Source: Nocardioides eburneiflavus (GTDB lineage Bacteria > Actinomycetota > Actinomycetes > Propionibacteriales > Nocardioidaceae). Taken from it: DNA of 64,000 bases. The notes under the pieces are model-generated. The model worked only from the letters and a program-made list of their open reading frames with translations, was not told where the DNA came from and ran no database searches. Each line of letters starts with the position of its first letter. The first letter of the stretch is position 1. The translations under genes were made by a program, and so were the position numbers. This document shows, in pieces, positions 51,451 to 60,193 of this stretch. The DNA lies in assembly GCF_004785795.1 (NCBI RefSeq), contig NZ_SRRO01000001.1, positions 1,054,001-1,118,000 of the forward strand, written 5' to 3'.

Positions 51451-52650
51451 ATGACCCATTTCACCGAGACCGACGAGCGCCTGGAGCTCAGGCGACAGGT
51501 GGCCAGGCTGGCAAAGGGCTATGGCCGCGACTGGTTCGTCGAGCGCGCCCGCTCCGGCGAGAAGACCACCGAGCTGTGGATGGAGATCGCCAAGGCGGGC
51601 TACCTCGGCATCAACATCCCCGAGGAGTACGGCGGTGGTGGCGGCGGCATCGGTGACGTGGCCGCGGTCTGCGAGGAGCTCGCGGCGCAGGGCTGCCCGT
51701 TGCTGATGATGGTCGTCAGCCCGGCGATCTGCGGGACGGTCATCGCGCGCTACGGCACCGACGAGCAGAAGCAGCGCTGGCTGCCCGGCATCTGCGACGG
51801 CACCGCCACGATGGCCTTCGCGATCACCGAGCCCGACGCCGGCACCAACTCCCACAACATCACCACCACCGCCCGCCGCGACCCTTCGACAGGCTCAGGA
51901 CAAGCGGCCGGGTGGGTGCTCAAGGGCCAGAAGGTCTACATCTCGGGCGTCGACGAGGCCGAGAACGTCCTGGTCGTCGCGCGGACCGAGGACCCTTCGA
52001 CAGGCTCAGGACAAGCGCGGTCGAAGGTCAAGCCGTGCCTGTTCGTGGTGCCGACCGACTCCGCGGGCTTCGAGTTCACAGAGATCCCGATGGAGATCGT
52101 CAGCCCGGAGAAGCAGTTCCAGGTCTTCATCGACGACGTCCGGCTCCCGTCCGACGCGCTCGTCGGCGACGAGGGCGGCGGCCTCGTGCAGCTCTTCGCC
52201 GGGCTCAACCCGGAGCGGATCATGGCGGCCTCCTTCTCGACCGGGCTGGCGCGCCACGCCCTCGAGAAGGCGTCGGCGTACGCGAAGGAGCGCACCGTCT
52301 TCCAGGCGCCGATCGGCTCCCACCAGGCGATCGCCCACCCCCTCGCGATGGCGCACATCGAGACCGAGCTGGCCCGCCTGATGACCCAGAAGGCCTCCGC
52401 GCTGGTCGACGCCGGCGACGACATGGCGGCCGGCGAGGCGGCCAACATGGCCAAGTACGCCGCGGCGGAGGCCGCCGTGCACGCGGTCGACGCAGCGGTG
52501 CAGACCCACGGCGGCAACGGCATCACGCAGGAGTACGGCATGGCCGGCCTGCTCGTGGCGGCGCGGGCAGGCCGGATCGCGCCGGTGAGCCGGGAGATGA
52601 TCCTCAACTTCGTCGCGATGCACAGCCTGGGGCTGCCGAAGTCCTACTGA
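51451..52650 (+). CDS. Acyl-CoA dehydrogenase with two 9-residue inserts
   Basis: A 399-residue enzyme with FAITEPDAGTNSHNITTTAR and the C-terminal THGGNGITQEYGM block. DPSTGSGQA occurs twice, at residues 144-152 and 181-189, encoded by two identical 27-bp repeats. Both inserts lie in turns of the middle beta domain, where relatives have shorter loops. AAAGGAACGAG precedes the ATG. It is the last gene of the TetR operon and probably acts on a branched or terpenoid acyl-CoA. Confidence 0.9.
   Translation: MTHFTETDERLELRRQVARLAKGYGRDWFVERARSGEKTTELWMEIAKAGYLGINIPEEYGGGGGGIGDVAAVCEELAAQGCPLLMMVVSPAICGTVIARYGTDEQKQRWLPGICDGTATMAFAITEPDAGTNSHNITTTARRDPSTGSGQAAGWVLKGQKVYISGVDEAENVLVVARTEDPSTGSGQARSKVKPCLFVVPTDSAGFEFTEIPMEIVSPEKQFQVFIDDVRLPSDALVGDEGGGLVQLFAGLNPERIMAASFSTGLARHALEKASAYAKERTVFQAPIGSHQAIAHPLAMAHIETELARLMTQKASALVDAGDDMAAGEAANMAKYAAAEAAVHAVDAAVQTHGGNGITQEYGMAGLLVAARAGRIAPVSREMILNFVAMHSLGLPKSY
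51880..51906. repeat. 27-bp coding repeat, copy A
   Basis: Contains CCTTCGACAGGCTCAGGACA; identical over 27 bp to copy B at 51991. It differs from the GGTTGAGCA family. It encodes DPSTGSGQA. Confidence 0.9.
51991..52017. repeat. 27-bp coding repeat, copy B
   Basis: Identical to copy A, 111 bp downstream, same orientation and same reading frame. Confidence 0.9.
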
Positions 52651-52685
52651 GTCCTGCCCCGCCGTCGAACAACCCGAGCAGCCCG

Positions 52686-52706
52686 ACCTGCCCAACGTAG
52701 GCAGGT
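52686..52706. terminator. Hairpin at the end of the catabolic operon
   Basis: ACCTGCC (52686-52692) and GGCAGGT (52700-52706) pair over 7 bp with a 7-nt loop; further CC/GG pairs lie outside a mismatch. It lies between convergent genes. Confidence 0.5.
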
Positions 52707-52819
52707 GGGGAGACCGGGCTCAGGGCTGAGCGTGCCCCCTGCGCGTTCACGAGGTGAACTGCCTTCTGGAGTCGCCGGGCTCGATGCCCGCCGGTTGTCG
52801 GTCCGCGGGCCGATCGCAC

Positions 52820-54214
52820 TCACTTGAGCGGCGGGATGTTCGCGTTCCCCCGGAAGACGTTGGCCGGGTCCCACGCGATCTTCAGCGTCCGCAGCCGCGT
52901 CCACTGCTCGGGGCTGTACGCCTCCTTCACCCGGGCCTGTGCGTCGTCGCTGGTGAAGTTCACGTAGACGCCGCGGCTGTGCGGGGCGAGGGCGTCGAAG
53001 AAGCCGCGCACCCACGCCCGGTGCCGGTCGGCGTCGCCGGCGTGCTCCGGCAGCCACGAGGCGACGATGTTGATGTCGTGGCTGGCGTCGCGGTGGGGGA
53101 AGGCGGTGGCGTCGTCGGGGACCCGGCTCATCGCGCCGCCGAAGCTGAAGATCGGCACCGTGGAGAGTGGGCTGCTGATGGTCGCGAGGTGCTCGCAGAT
53201 CGTGTCGATCACCGCGTCGGTGAGCGGGCCGAGGCGGTGCGACTTCCAGTAGTAGTGCCGCCCGTGCGGCACCGCCGGGTCGAGGAACTTCTGGTGGGCG
53301 ACGTAGGGCTTCGGCGCGATCGTGTCGAGCACCGGGGTGCCCAGTGCCCGCACCGGGGCGAGCACCCGCTCGCCCTCCTCGACCGGTCCCGCGTACGTCG
53401 CGACCAGGCCGATGATCGGCCTGCCGTGCAGGTGCTCGGGGAAGAGCGGCAGCGCCGGCGCCAGCCGCAGGTTGGCCATCAGGCCGACCTCGTCGGGTGC
53501 GTCGGCGATGAAGTCGCGCAGGAAGGCCAGCACCGTCGGCGCCTGGTCGGCCGGCCACGCGACCAGACCGGCCAGGACCGTCGGCCCGAGCGGCTGGAGC
53601 TCGAAGGTGAAGTCGGTGACGACGCCGAAGTTGCCGCCGCCACCCCGCAGGCCCCAGAAGAGGTCGGGGTTCTCGTCGGCCGAGGCCCGCACGATGTCCC
53701 CGTCCGCGGTGACGACCTGGCAGGACCGCAGCGCGTCGATCGCCAGCCCCGTCTTGCGCATCAGGTGGCCGATGCCGCCGCCGAGCGTCAGGCCGCCGAT
53801 GCCGGTGTGGCTGATGTAGCCGCTCGTCATCGCCAGCCCGAAGGCCTGGCTCTCCCGGTCGACGTGGGCGTTGAGGGCCCCGCCCTGGGCCGACACCGTG
53901 CGGGCCACCGGGTCGACCACGGCGCCGCGCATCCCGGAGAGGTCGACGACGACGCCGTCGTCGACCAGGGAGTGGCCGGCGATCCCGTGGCCGCCCCCGC
54001 GTACGGCCACGGGCAGGTCGTGCGCCCGCGCCCAGCGCAGGGCAGCGGCCACGTCGCTCGCCCCCTCGCAGCGGGCCAGCAGGGCCGGGCGGCGGTCGAT
54101 CTCGCCGTTCCAGATGCGGCGGTGGTCGTCGTACGCCGGGTGGTCGGGGCCGATGAGCTCGCCGGCGAAGTCGCCGGCGAGGGCCTCGGTGGTGGGCATC
54201 TCGAGCGTGGTCAT
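52820..54214 (-). CDS. FAD-binding oxidase, berberine bridge enzyme-like
   Basis: A 464-residue PCMH-type FAD protein. The FAD motif is LPVAVRGGGHGIAGHS, whose His is in the place used for covalent FAD; the second Cys of 6-S-cysteinyl enzymes seems absent (YISHTGIGGLTLGGGIGHL). GLRGGGGNFGVVTDF and the C-terminal YVNFTSDD and WDPANVFRGNANI end the BBE domain. It oxidises an alcohol, sugar or similar substrate with O2. It is divergent from an HxlR regulator. Confidence 0.88.
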   Translation of the reverse strand: MTTLEMPTTEALAGDFAGELIGPDHPAYDDHRRIWNGEIDRRPALLARCEGASDVAAALRWARAHDLPVAVRGGGHGIAGHSLVDDGVVVDLSGMRGAVVDPVARTVSAQGGALNAHVDRESQAFGLAMTSGYISHTGIGGLTLGGGIGHLMRKTGLAIDALRSCQVVTADGDIVRASADENPDLFWGLRGGGGNFGVVTDFTFELQPLGPTVLAGLVAWPADQAPTVLAFLRDFIADAPDEVGLMANLRLAPALPLFPEHLHGRPIIGLVATYAGPVEEGERVLAPVRALGTPVLDTIAPKPYVAHQKFLDPAVPHGRHYYWKSHRLGPLTDAVIDTICEHLATISSPLSTVPIFSFGGAMSRVPDDATAFPHRDASHDINIVASWLPEHAGDADRHRAWVRGFFDALAPHSRGVYVNFTSDDAQARVKEAYSPEQWTRLRTLKIAWDPANVFRGNANIPPLK

Positions 54215-54287
54215 GGGTCTCTCCTCCGTCAGTGGGTGGTGCCCGACCAGCGTCGGTCGGCCGAGGAGGAGCGCGCGAGTATCGATC

Positions 54288-54301
54288 CTGTACTGGTACA
54301 G
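54288..54301. promoter_or_regulatory. HxlR operator
   Basis: CTGTAC-TG-GTACAG is a perfect inverted repeat between the divergent oxidase and hxlR genes. A TACCGT -10 (54317-54322) lies 6 nt before the hxlR ATG, so that transcript is likely leaderless. Confidence 0.55.
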
Positions 54302-54328
54302 AACCCATAGCGGTCCTACCGTCAGGGG

Positions 54329-55003
54329 ATGGCAACCACCTACGGTCAGTTCTGCCCAGTGGCGATGGCCTCGGAGGTGCTCACCGAGAGGTGGACACCG
54401 CTCGTGGTCCGCGAGCTCCTGTGCGGCAGCACGCGCTTCAACGACCTCCGTCGCGGGGTCCCGCTCATGTCACCGGCGCTGCTGTCCAAGCGGCTCAAGA
54501 CCCTCGAGCGCGTCGGCGTCGTCGACCACGTCGGCGGCGAGTACCTCCTCACGGCTGCCGGCGAGGAGCTCCGGCCGGTCATCGAGTCGTTGGGCATGTG
54601 GGGCCAGCGCTGGGCGCGGGGCGACGTGATCGCCAAGCACTACGACGCCTCGCTGCTGATGTGGGACATCCACCGCAACGTCGACACCGACGCCCTGCCC
54701 GAGCGCCGGGTCGTCGTGCACTTCCACCTGAGGGGCTCGAGCGACAGGAAGAGCCACTTCTGGCTGGTGCTGGAGCCGCCGGCCGTCGACCTGTGCCTGA
54801 CCGACCCGGGCCACGACGTCGACGTGGAGGTCGCCGGGCACATCGAGACGATGGTCGACTACTGGATGGGTCGCCGGGACCTCCTGGGCGCGGTGAAGGC
54901 CGGAGACCTGGCCATCGCCGGTCCGCGCCCGCTCGTACGAGCGCTGCCCACGTGGTTCACCCGCAGCACCTTCGCGGACGTGCCGCTGCCCGCAGGTGCG
55001 TGA
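54329..55003 (+). CDS. HxlR family transcriptional regulator
   Basis: A 224-residue protein. The N-terminal HxlR winged helix has the usual Cys (YGQFCPVAMASEVLTERWTP), then FNDLRRGVPLMSPALLSKRL. The C-terminal 110 residues are an added SCP2/sterol-binding-like domain (HFHLRGSSDRKSHFWLVLEP) that may bind a ligand. It probably controls the divergent oxidase. Confidence 0.85.
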   Translation: MATTYGQFCPVAMASEVLTERWTPLVVRELLCGSTRFNDLRRGVPLMSPALLSKRLKTLERVGVVDHVGGEYLLTAAGEELRPVIESLGMWGQRWARGDVIAKHYDASLLMWDIHRNVDTDALPERRVVVHFHLRGSSDRKSHFWLVLEPPAVDLCLTDPGHDVDVEVAGHIETMVDYWMGRRDLLGAVKAGDLAIAGPRPLVRALPTWFTRSTFADVPLPAGA

Positions 55004-55032
55004 CTGTCGGACGCCTTTGGCAGGATCACGCC

Positions 55033-55425
55033 GTGGCCCTCGCCGACCGACCGCTCGTGCCCGAGGAGTGGGTGCGGCGTATCGACGCCGTGCTCGGCCG
55101 GCTGCCGCGCTGCACGCAGGAAGCGGCCTGGACCGGTACGCGGTGGCGCGTCGGCGGCGCGACGGTGGCGCACGTCTTCGGCGGGGAGGACCAGGTCTTC
55201 CGCATCACCTTCCGCGGCGAGCCCGACGAGGTGGCTGCATTCGAGCACATGGGCGACCCCTACTTCCGGTCGAGCTGGGGCGGCAACGTCATCGGCATGC
55301 TGCTCGACGACGACGCCGGGATCGACTGGGACGAGCTGGCCGAGCTGCTCACCGACTCCTACTGCCTCCAGGCGCCCGCCCACCTCGCCCAGCAGGTCCA
55401 GCGTCCGGGCGCTGCGCGCGACTGA
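55033..55425 (+). CDS. MmcQ/YjbR family protein
   Basis: A 130-residue protein of the YjbR (DUF419) cyclophilin-like/DNA-binding fold (VFRITFRGEPDEVAAFEHMG, then DPYFRSSWGGNVIGMLLDDD). Start is GTG 55033. Function unknown in general. Confidence 0.75.
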   Translation: MALADRPLVPEEWVRRIDAVLGRLPRCTQEAAWTGTRWRVGGATVAHVFGGEDQVFRITFRGEPDEVAAFEHMGDPYFRSSWGGNVIGMLLDDDAGIDWDELAELLTDSYCLQAPAHLAQQVQRPGAARD

Positions 55426-55461
55426 CGACCACCGTCAGGCCGCGCTCGGCAGGATGGACGC

Positions 55462-56604
55462 ATGATCGCGACGCGCCCGGGCCGCCTCGTCGGGCTCGAC
55501 GTCGCCCGGTGCCTGGCGCTGCTCGGCATGGTCGCCACCCACGTGCTCGACGCCCGCACCCCTGACGGCGAGCTCGCGACCGCGCAGTGGCTTGCCGGCG
55601 GCCGGGCCTCGGCGCTCTTCGCCGTGCTGGCCGGGGTGAGCCTGGCGCTGATGACCCGCGAGCCGTTGCGCGGACGTCCGCTCGCCCTGCGCTCGCTGGG
55701 CATCGCCGGACGGGCCGTGCTCATCGCGGCACTGGGGCTGCTGCTCGGCGGCCTCGACACCGGCGTCGCGGTGATCCTCACCTACTACGGCGTGCTGTTC
55801 GTCCTCGGCCTGCCGTTCACGCTCCTGCGCGTGCGGACCCTGGTGCCCCTCACCGTCGCCTGGGTGGTCGTCGCCCCCGTGGTGTCCCACCTGGTCCGTC
55901 CCTACCTGCCGGAGCGGGGCTTCGAGAGCCCGTCCTTCGCGCAGCTGGCCGACCCGGGGCAGCTCGCCTCCGAGCTCCTCCTCACCGGCTACTACCCGGT
56001 CGTGCCGTGGCTGGCCTACCTCCTCGCCGGGATCGCGCTCGGCCGGCTCGACCTGCGCGACGCCTCCCTGCTCGGCGCGCTCGCCCTGGGCGGCCTCGGC
56101 ACCGCGGTGCTCGCCACGCGCGTCTCGGCAACCCTCGTGGACCCGGCGGTCGCCTCGGAGAACGCCACCGGGATGTTCGGCACGACCCCGGCGGACGGCG
56201 ACTGGGACTGGCTGCTGGTCGTCGCCCCGCACTCGGCGACACCGTTCGACCTCGCGCGGACCATCGGCAGCGCGGTGCTGGTGATCGCGGTCTGCCTGCT
56301 CCTCGAACGCCTCCTGCCCGGCGCGGCCACGGCCGTGCTCGGCGTCGTCCTGGGTGCCGGCGCCGCGACGCTCACCCTCTACTCCCTGCACGTCGTGATG
56401 CTCACGCCGCGGGTGTGGCCGGAGGAGGAGCCGTCGGCGTACGTCTCCCACGTCGTCGTGCTGCTCGTCCTCGGCGCGGTGCTCGGCCTGCTGCGTCGCC
56501 GCGGACCGCTGGAGGCGGCGGCGGGGCTTCCGGTCCGCCTGGCCCGGTCCGCAGCCGGCGGCGACGCGTCCCGTACGCCTCAGCGCAGCGGCACGAACCG
56601 GTAG
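55462..56604 (+). CDS. Acyltransferase-like membrane protein (DUF418/DUF1624 type)
   Basis: A 380-residue protein with about ten membrane helices. RLVGLDVARCLALLGMVATH is the typical N-terminus of the heparan-alpha-glucosaminide acetyltransferase-like and DUF418 families, with conserved Asp and His. It may move acyl groups to cell-envelope sugars. It overlaps the convergent methyltransferase gene by 25 bp. Confidence 0.7.
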   Translation: MIATRPGRLVGLDVARCLALLGMVATHVLDARTPDGELATAQWLAGGRASALFAVLAGVSLALMTREPLRGRPLALRSLGIAGRAVLIAALGLLLGGLDTGVAVILTYYGVLFVLGLPFTLLRVRTLVPLTVAWVVVAPVVSHLVRPYLPERGFESPSFAQLADPGQLASELLLTGYYPVVPWLAYLLAGIALGRLDLRDASLLGALALGGLGTAVLATRVSATLVDPAVASENATGMFGTTPADGDWDWLLVVAPHSATPFDLARTIGSAVLVIAVCLLLERLLPGAATAVLGVVLGAGAATLTLYSLHVVMLTPRVWPEEEPSAYVSHVVVLLVLGAVLGLLRRRGPLEAAAGLPVRLARSAAGGDASRTPQRSGTNR

Positions 56605-57131
56605 CGCCCGTGCTCGGTCACCACCGGGCCGGGGTTCTGCACGCGCAGCATCGTGCCGTCCGCCGGGACCACCAGCACACCGTCGTCGGCGAGCTGCTCG
56701 ACGAGAGCGGTGGGCAGCGCCTGCGCCATCGCCGACACCAGGATCCGGTCCCAGGGGGCGCCGTCGGGGTCGCCGAGGACACCCGGGGTCGCGGCCCGGA
56801 TCGTCGCCCAGTCCCGACCCGTGCGCGCGAGGTTGGCGCCGCCGAAGGACACGAGCTCCGGCTCGAGCTCGAGCCCCAGCACGACACCGGTGGGACCGAC
56901 GAGGTGGGCGAGCAGGGCGGTCGTCCACCCGGACCCGGCACCCACGTCGAGCACGCGCTGCCCGGGACGTACGTCGAGCAGGCGCAGCATGTCGTCGACG
57001 GTGCGCGGCTGGGAGTTGGTCTGTCCGGCCGCGATCGTCAGCGGTCCGTCGTAGGACGCGCGCCGACGCACGCCGCGGGGGAGGAAGTCCCGCCGCGGGG
57101 TCGCGTCGAAGGCTGCGCGCACGACGTCCAC
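56580..57131 (-). CDS. PCMT-like protein O-methyltransferase
   Basis: A 183-residue SAM methyltransferase. The isoaspartyl methyltransferase pattern is visible: RRDFLPRGVRRRASYDGPLT, then GQTNSQPRTVDDMLRLLDV and VLDVGAGSGWTTALLA. It is slightly shorter than standard PCMT (about 210). It may repair damaged Asp/Asn or modify a RiPP-like target. GTG 57131 starts 5 nt after the cupin stop, GTG 57122 being an alternative, so the two are cotranscribed. Confidence 0.78.
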   Translation of the reverse strand: MDVVRAAFDATPRRDFLPRGVRRRASYDGPLTIAAGQTNSQPRTVDDMLRLLDVRPGQRVLDVGAGSGWTTALLAHLVGPTGVVLGLELEPELVSFGGANLARTGRDWATIRAATPGVLGDPDGAPWDRILVSAMAQALPTALVEQLADDGVLVVPADGTMLRVQNPGPVVTEHGRYRFVPLR

Positions 57132-57136
57132 GATGG

Positions 57137-57616
57137 TCAGACCCAGGTGTTGTCGTGCTCGCGCATGAACCGGTCGTAGTCGTCGCCGTCGAGGTTGCCC
57201 ATCCCGGCCGCCAGGCCTTCGAAGTAGGCCTCGCGCGGGGCGCCCGGCGCGAAGTGGAGGAGCATCTTGGCTGCACCGTCCTCGTTGCGGAAGCCGTGGA
57301 TGCCGCCGGCCGGCACATGGGCGAAGTCGCCAGCGTGGCACCTCACCCAGTCCTTGCCGTCGAAGATCGTCACGGTGCCCTCGAGGACGTAGAACGACTC
57401 GGTGATGGTGCGGTGGAAGTGCGCCCCCGGCCCGCTCGGCGGACCGGCGAACTCCCACCGGTAGAGGCCGAACGTGCCGGCCGTCCCGGTGCCCTGGGCG
57501 AGGTAGAAGACCTTGTTGCCGTTGGGGTAGACGACCGCGGGCTCCAGGCCGGCCCGTCTGACGTGGGCGGACACCTCGCCGGAGTCCCCGTGGTAGATCG
57601 GCGGCGGATAGCTCAT
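57137..57616 (-). CDS. Cupin domain protein
   Basis: A 159-residue single cupin. The metal motif is GAHFHRTITESFYVLEG (HxH and Glu) with a second motif around FAHVPAGGIHGF. It probably binds Mn, Fe or Zn; the substrate is unknown. It heads an operon with the PCMT-like gene. The ATG at 57616 is chosen over a longer open frame because the upstream part is low-complexity. Confidence 0.8.
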   Translation of the reverse strand: MSYPPPIYHGDSGEVSAHVRRAGLEPAVVYPNGNKVFYLAQGTGTAGTFGLYRWEFAGPPSGPGAHFHRTITESFYVLEGTVTIFDGKDWVRCHAGDFAHVPAGGIHGFRNEDGAAKMLLHFAPGAPREAYFEGLAAGMGNLDGDDYDRFMREHDNTWV

Positions 57617-57650
57617 GGCTCCGAACCTAGTGGCCCGCACCGACACGCGA

Positions 57651-57685
57651 CAGCGGCACGACCCCGGGGGTGGGCCGTGCCGCTG
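57651..57685 (-). terminator. Hairpin after the sigma-partner gene
   Basis: CAGCGGCACG (57651-57660) and CGTGCCGCTG (57676-57685) pair over 10 bp with a 15-nt loop, between the end of the membrane protein gene and the cupin start, both on the minus strand. Confidence 0.5.
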
Positions 57686-57814
57686 CCTGTGCGTTTGTGG
57701 GACGTGGGTCTCGCGAGTTCTGGGGGGACCCCGTACGCCGGCGGGAGGTCGGTGCACGGGGGCGCGAGAGCCGGTCCTGCGGAACGCGGCCGCCGCCGGT
57801 GTCGAACCGGACGT

Positions 57815-58756
57815 CTAGGTGGAGTCCCCCTTGCCCCCGTTGCCCCCGTTGCCCGAGCCGCCGTTGCCCGAGCCGCCGTTGCCCGTGTTGCCGCCGCTGC
57901 CCGGAGCATCGGTCGGGGTCGGCTTGTCGGTCGGGGTCGGCTTCACGGTCGGGGTCGGCTTGGTGGTGGGCGTGGCCTGGGTGGTGGGGGTGGGCTTGTC
58001 GGTCGGCTTGCCCGGAGTCGGCTTGGTCGGGGTCGGCTTGGTCGTGGGCGTCGGCTTGTCCGTGGGACGCCCGGTCTCCTTCGGGGGACCGATGAGGTCG
58101 ATGCAGTAGGTCGCGATCCGGTCGGTGCCGCCGGCCTGGGTCGCGAGGGCCTGGAAGGCAGCGCTGTCGAGCGAGGAACCTGCCTTGCCGCGGTCGGTGG
58201 CCTGGAAGGCCTTGCAGAGGCCCTTGAAGTCGGGCGTCGGGGTGGGCGTCCCGCTCGGGGTCTCGCTCGGCGAGCCGGTGGAATCGGTGGAGCCGGTGGC
58301 CGAGGAGCTCGCACCGGTCGACCCGGTGCCACCGGAGGGCGACGCCGCGCCGGGGCTGGTGGAGACGCCGCGGCCCGGGGCCGTCGAGACCGACTCGGTG
58401 GCCCGGTCGGAGGCCCGGTCGGGGAGCAGCGGTAGGTCCGGGAGGTGTGCGGAGTTGGCGAGCGCGAAGCCGCCGGAGGTGAGCGCGACGACCGCGCCGG
58501 TGGCGACGACCGCACGAGCGGCGGCGCGGCTGCCGAGCCGGGTGGGCGAGACGAACCCGCTGCGGGTGGCAGGGGGCGGGGCGAGGCGAGCCGCGTGGAA
58601 CGCCGCGACGGCTGCGTCCTCGCGCCGGAGCTCCTCGGGGAAGGCGGGAGCGCCGGCCGCGGTGAGCGCCCACCCGAGGGCGCTGTCGTGCTCCGCCGGC
58701 GCGTCGAGCAGGCGCTCGGCGTCACGTCGGGACAGGTGGGGGTCGGGGGCGGTCAT
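57815..58756 (-). CDS. Membrane protein next to sigma factor, possible anti-sigma factor
   Basis: A 313-residue protein: about 85 cytoplasmic residues (LSRRDAERLLDAPAEHDSAL), one membrane helix (AVVATGAVVALTSGGFALA), then an outside Ser/Thr/Gly region and a small domain with two Cys (KGLCKAFQATDRG, TYCIDLIG), ending in a long PT-rich and GNGG-rich tail. It lies 34 bp after the ECF sigma gene, the usual place for an anti-sigma factor, but has no zinc-finger (HxxxCxxC) motif. The tail may pass through the cell wall. Confidence 0.7.
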   Translation of the reverse strand: MTAPDPHLSRRDAERLLDAPAEHDSALGWALTAAGAPAFPEELRREDAAVAAFHAARLAPPPATRSGFVSPTRLGSRAAARAVVATGAVVALTSGGFALANSAHLPDLPLLPDRASDRATESVSTAPGRGVSTSPGAASPSGGTGSTGASSSATGSTDSTGSPSETPSGTPTPTPDFKGLCKAFQATDRGKAGSSLDSAAFQALATQAGGTDRIATYCIDLIGPPKETGRPTDKPTPTTKPTPTKPTPGKPTDKPTPTTQATPTTKPTPTVKPTPTDKPTPTDAPGSGGNTGNGGSGNGGSGNGGNGGKGDST

Positions 58757-58790
58757 CTCACTCCTTTCAGCGTCTCGGCAGGTGCAGGTG

Positions 58791-59342
58791 TTACGGCTCG
58801 TCGACGATTTTCTTCGCCAGCTGCTTGAGACCGCGATGGGCGGCAGCCCGTACGGCCCCGGGTCTCTTGCCCAGGATCCGGGCCGCGGTGGGGGCGTCGA
58901 AGCCGAGCACCGTCCGCAGCATGATCGCCTCGGCCTGGTCACGGGGGAGCGCGGAGATCAGCCGGACGACGGCCTCGGAGTTGACCCGGCCGAGGGTGTC
59001 GGCCTCGACGTCCACCTCGTCGGGGAGGTCGACCAGCTCGTCGACGGGCTCCTCCGACACCGGACGCCGACGGCTGTGTCGCAGGTGGTCGAGCGCCCGG
59101 TTGCGCCCGATCGTGGTGATCCAGCCGCGGAACCCGTCGGCGTCGCCGCTGAAGCGGTCGAGGTCGCGGAAGGCCTGCGTCCACGCCTCGCTGGCGACGT
59201 CCTCGGCGTCGGCCGGGCCGACGAGGACGGTGAGGTAGCGCAGCAGGGGTGGCTGGACGTGGTGGTAGACGAGACGGAACGCCGCCTCGTCGCCCGCCTG
59301 CATGGCTTCGACCGCATGGTCGAGCCCCTCCTCCGCCGCCAC
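58791..59342 (-). CDS. ECF-type RNA polymerase sigma factor
   Basis: A 183-residue sigma-70 family protein. Region 2: DAEDVASEAWTQAFRDLDRF and FRGWITTIGRNRALDHLRHS. Region 4: LPRDQAEAIMLRTVLGFDAP then AARILGKRPGAVRAAAHRGL. GTG start with a GACAAT -10-like box 6 nt upstream. It probably responds to envelope or oxidative stress and may control the fatty acid methylation genes upstream of it on the same strand. Confidence 0.9.
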   Translation of the reverse strand: MAAEEGLDHAVEAMQAGDEAAFRLVYHHVQPPLLRYLTVLVGPADAEDVASEAWTQAFRDLDRFSGDADGFRGWITTIGRNRALDHLRHSRRRPVSEEPVDELVDLPDEVDVEADTLGRVNSEAVVRLISALPRDQAEAIMLRTVLGFDAPTAARILGKRPGAVRAAAHRGLKQLAKKIVDEP

Positions 59343-59403
59343 CGGCGCATTGTCACCCGAAGGGACCCGGCGCCGACACAGAACCCCCCGTCCGAGGCCG
59401 AAT

Positions 59404-60192
59404 TCACCGGCGGGGTCGGGAACGGGGCGGGCGGGGGAGGAACAGCGGGACCCGGGCGGCGTACTCGGCCCATCCCTCGCGCTGCGACATGGTCTTCTCC
59501 AGCAGCTTGGCGCCGGTGACGTTGCGGATGAAGAAGGTCATCGCGACCGGCGCGAACACGGTGGCCAGGCCTGGCACCCAGCCGAGCGAGAGTGCGCCGG
59601 CGACCCACAGCCCCCACCACACGCAGGCGTCGCCGAAGTAGTTGGGGTGGCGGGTCCAGCCCCACAGGCCGGTGTCGAGGATCGTCGGCCGCGACTCGCG
59701 AGGCCGGGCCTTGTACGCCTCGAGCTGGGCGTCGCCGACGACCTCGAAGCAGACGCCGATCGCCCAGATCGCCACGCCGACCCAGACGACGGGCCACCAC
59801 CGGACGTCGTACGCCGCGGCGACCTGCAATGGGAAGGAGATGATCCAGGCGACGACGGCCTGCGTCGCGAAGACCCGCACCAGCACCGTGGCGGCGCCGG
59901 CGTGCCAGCCGGGACCGCCGAGCATCTTCTCGTAGCGCGGGTCCTCGCCGTGCCCGCGGGACCGGCGGGCGATGTGCACCGCGAGGCGTCCACCCCACAG
60001 CGCGACCAGCAGCGCGAGCAGCCAGGAGTGGGTGTCGGGCCAGACGACGGCCAGCGCCAGGGCGACGGCGACGAACGACAGCCCCCACGCGACGTCGACG
60101 TCGGCCACCCGGTCCCGCCGCCTGCTCACCGCCGCCGTCGCCCCCATGACGACGGCAGCGGCGAGGATCGCGACGGCGGCCTGCGTCAGCAC
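59404..60192 (-). CDS. DUF1295 membrane protein (steroid reductase/ICMT fold)
   Basis: A 262-residue protein with seven or so membrane helices. GLWGWTRHPNYFGDACVWWG is the signature of DUF1295 and related C-terminal steroid 5-alpha-reductase/isoprenylcysteine methyltransferase folds, where it binds cofactor. It starts 1 nt after the stop of the cyclopropane-synthase-like gene. It may act as a reductase on modified lipid chains. Confidence 0.83.
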   Translation of the reverse strand: MLTQAAVAILAAAVVMGATAAVSRRRDRVADVDVAWGLSFVAVALALAVVWPDTHSWLLALLVALWGGRLAVHIARRSRGHGEDPRYEKMLGGPGWHAGAATVLVRVFATQAVVAWIISFPLQVAAAYDVRWWPVVWVGVAIWAIGVCFEVVGDAQLEAYKARPRESRPTILDTGLWGWTRHPNYFGDACVWWGLWVAGALSLGWVPGLATVFAPVAMTFFIRNVTGAKLLEKTMSQREGWAEYAARVPLFLPRPPRSRPRR

Positions 60193-60193
60193 G

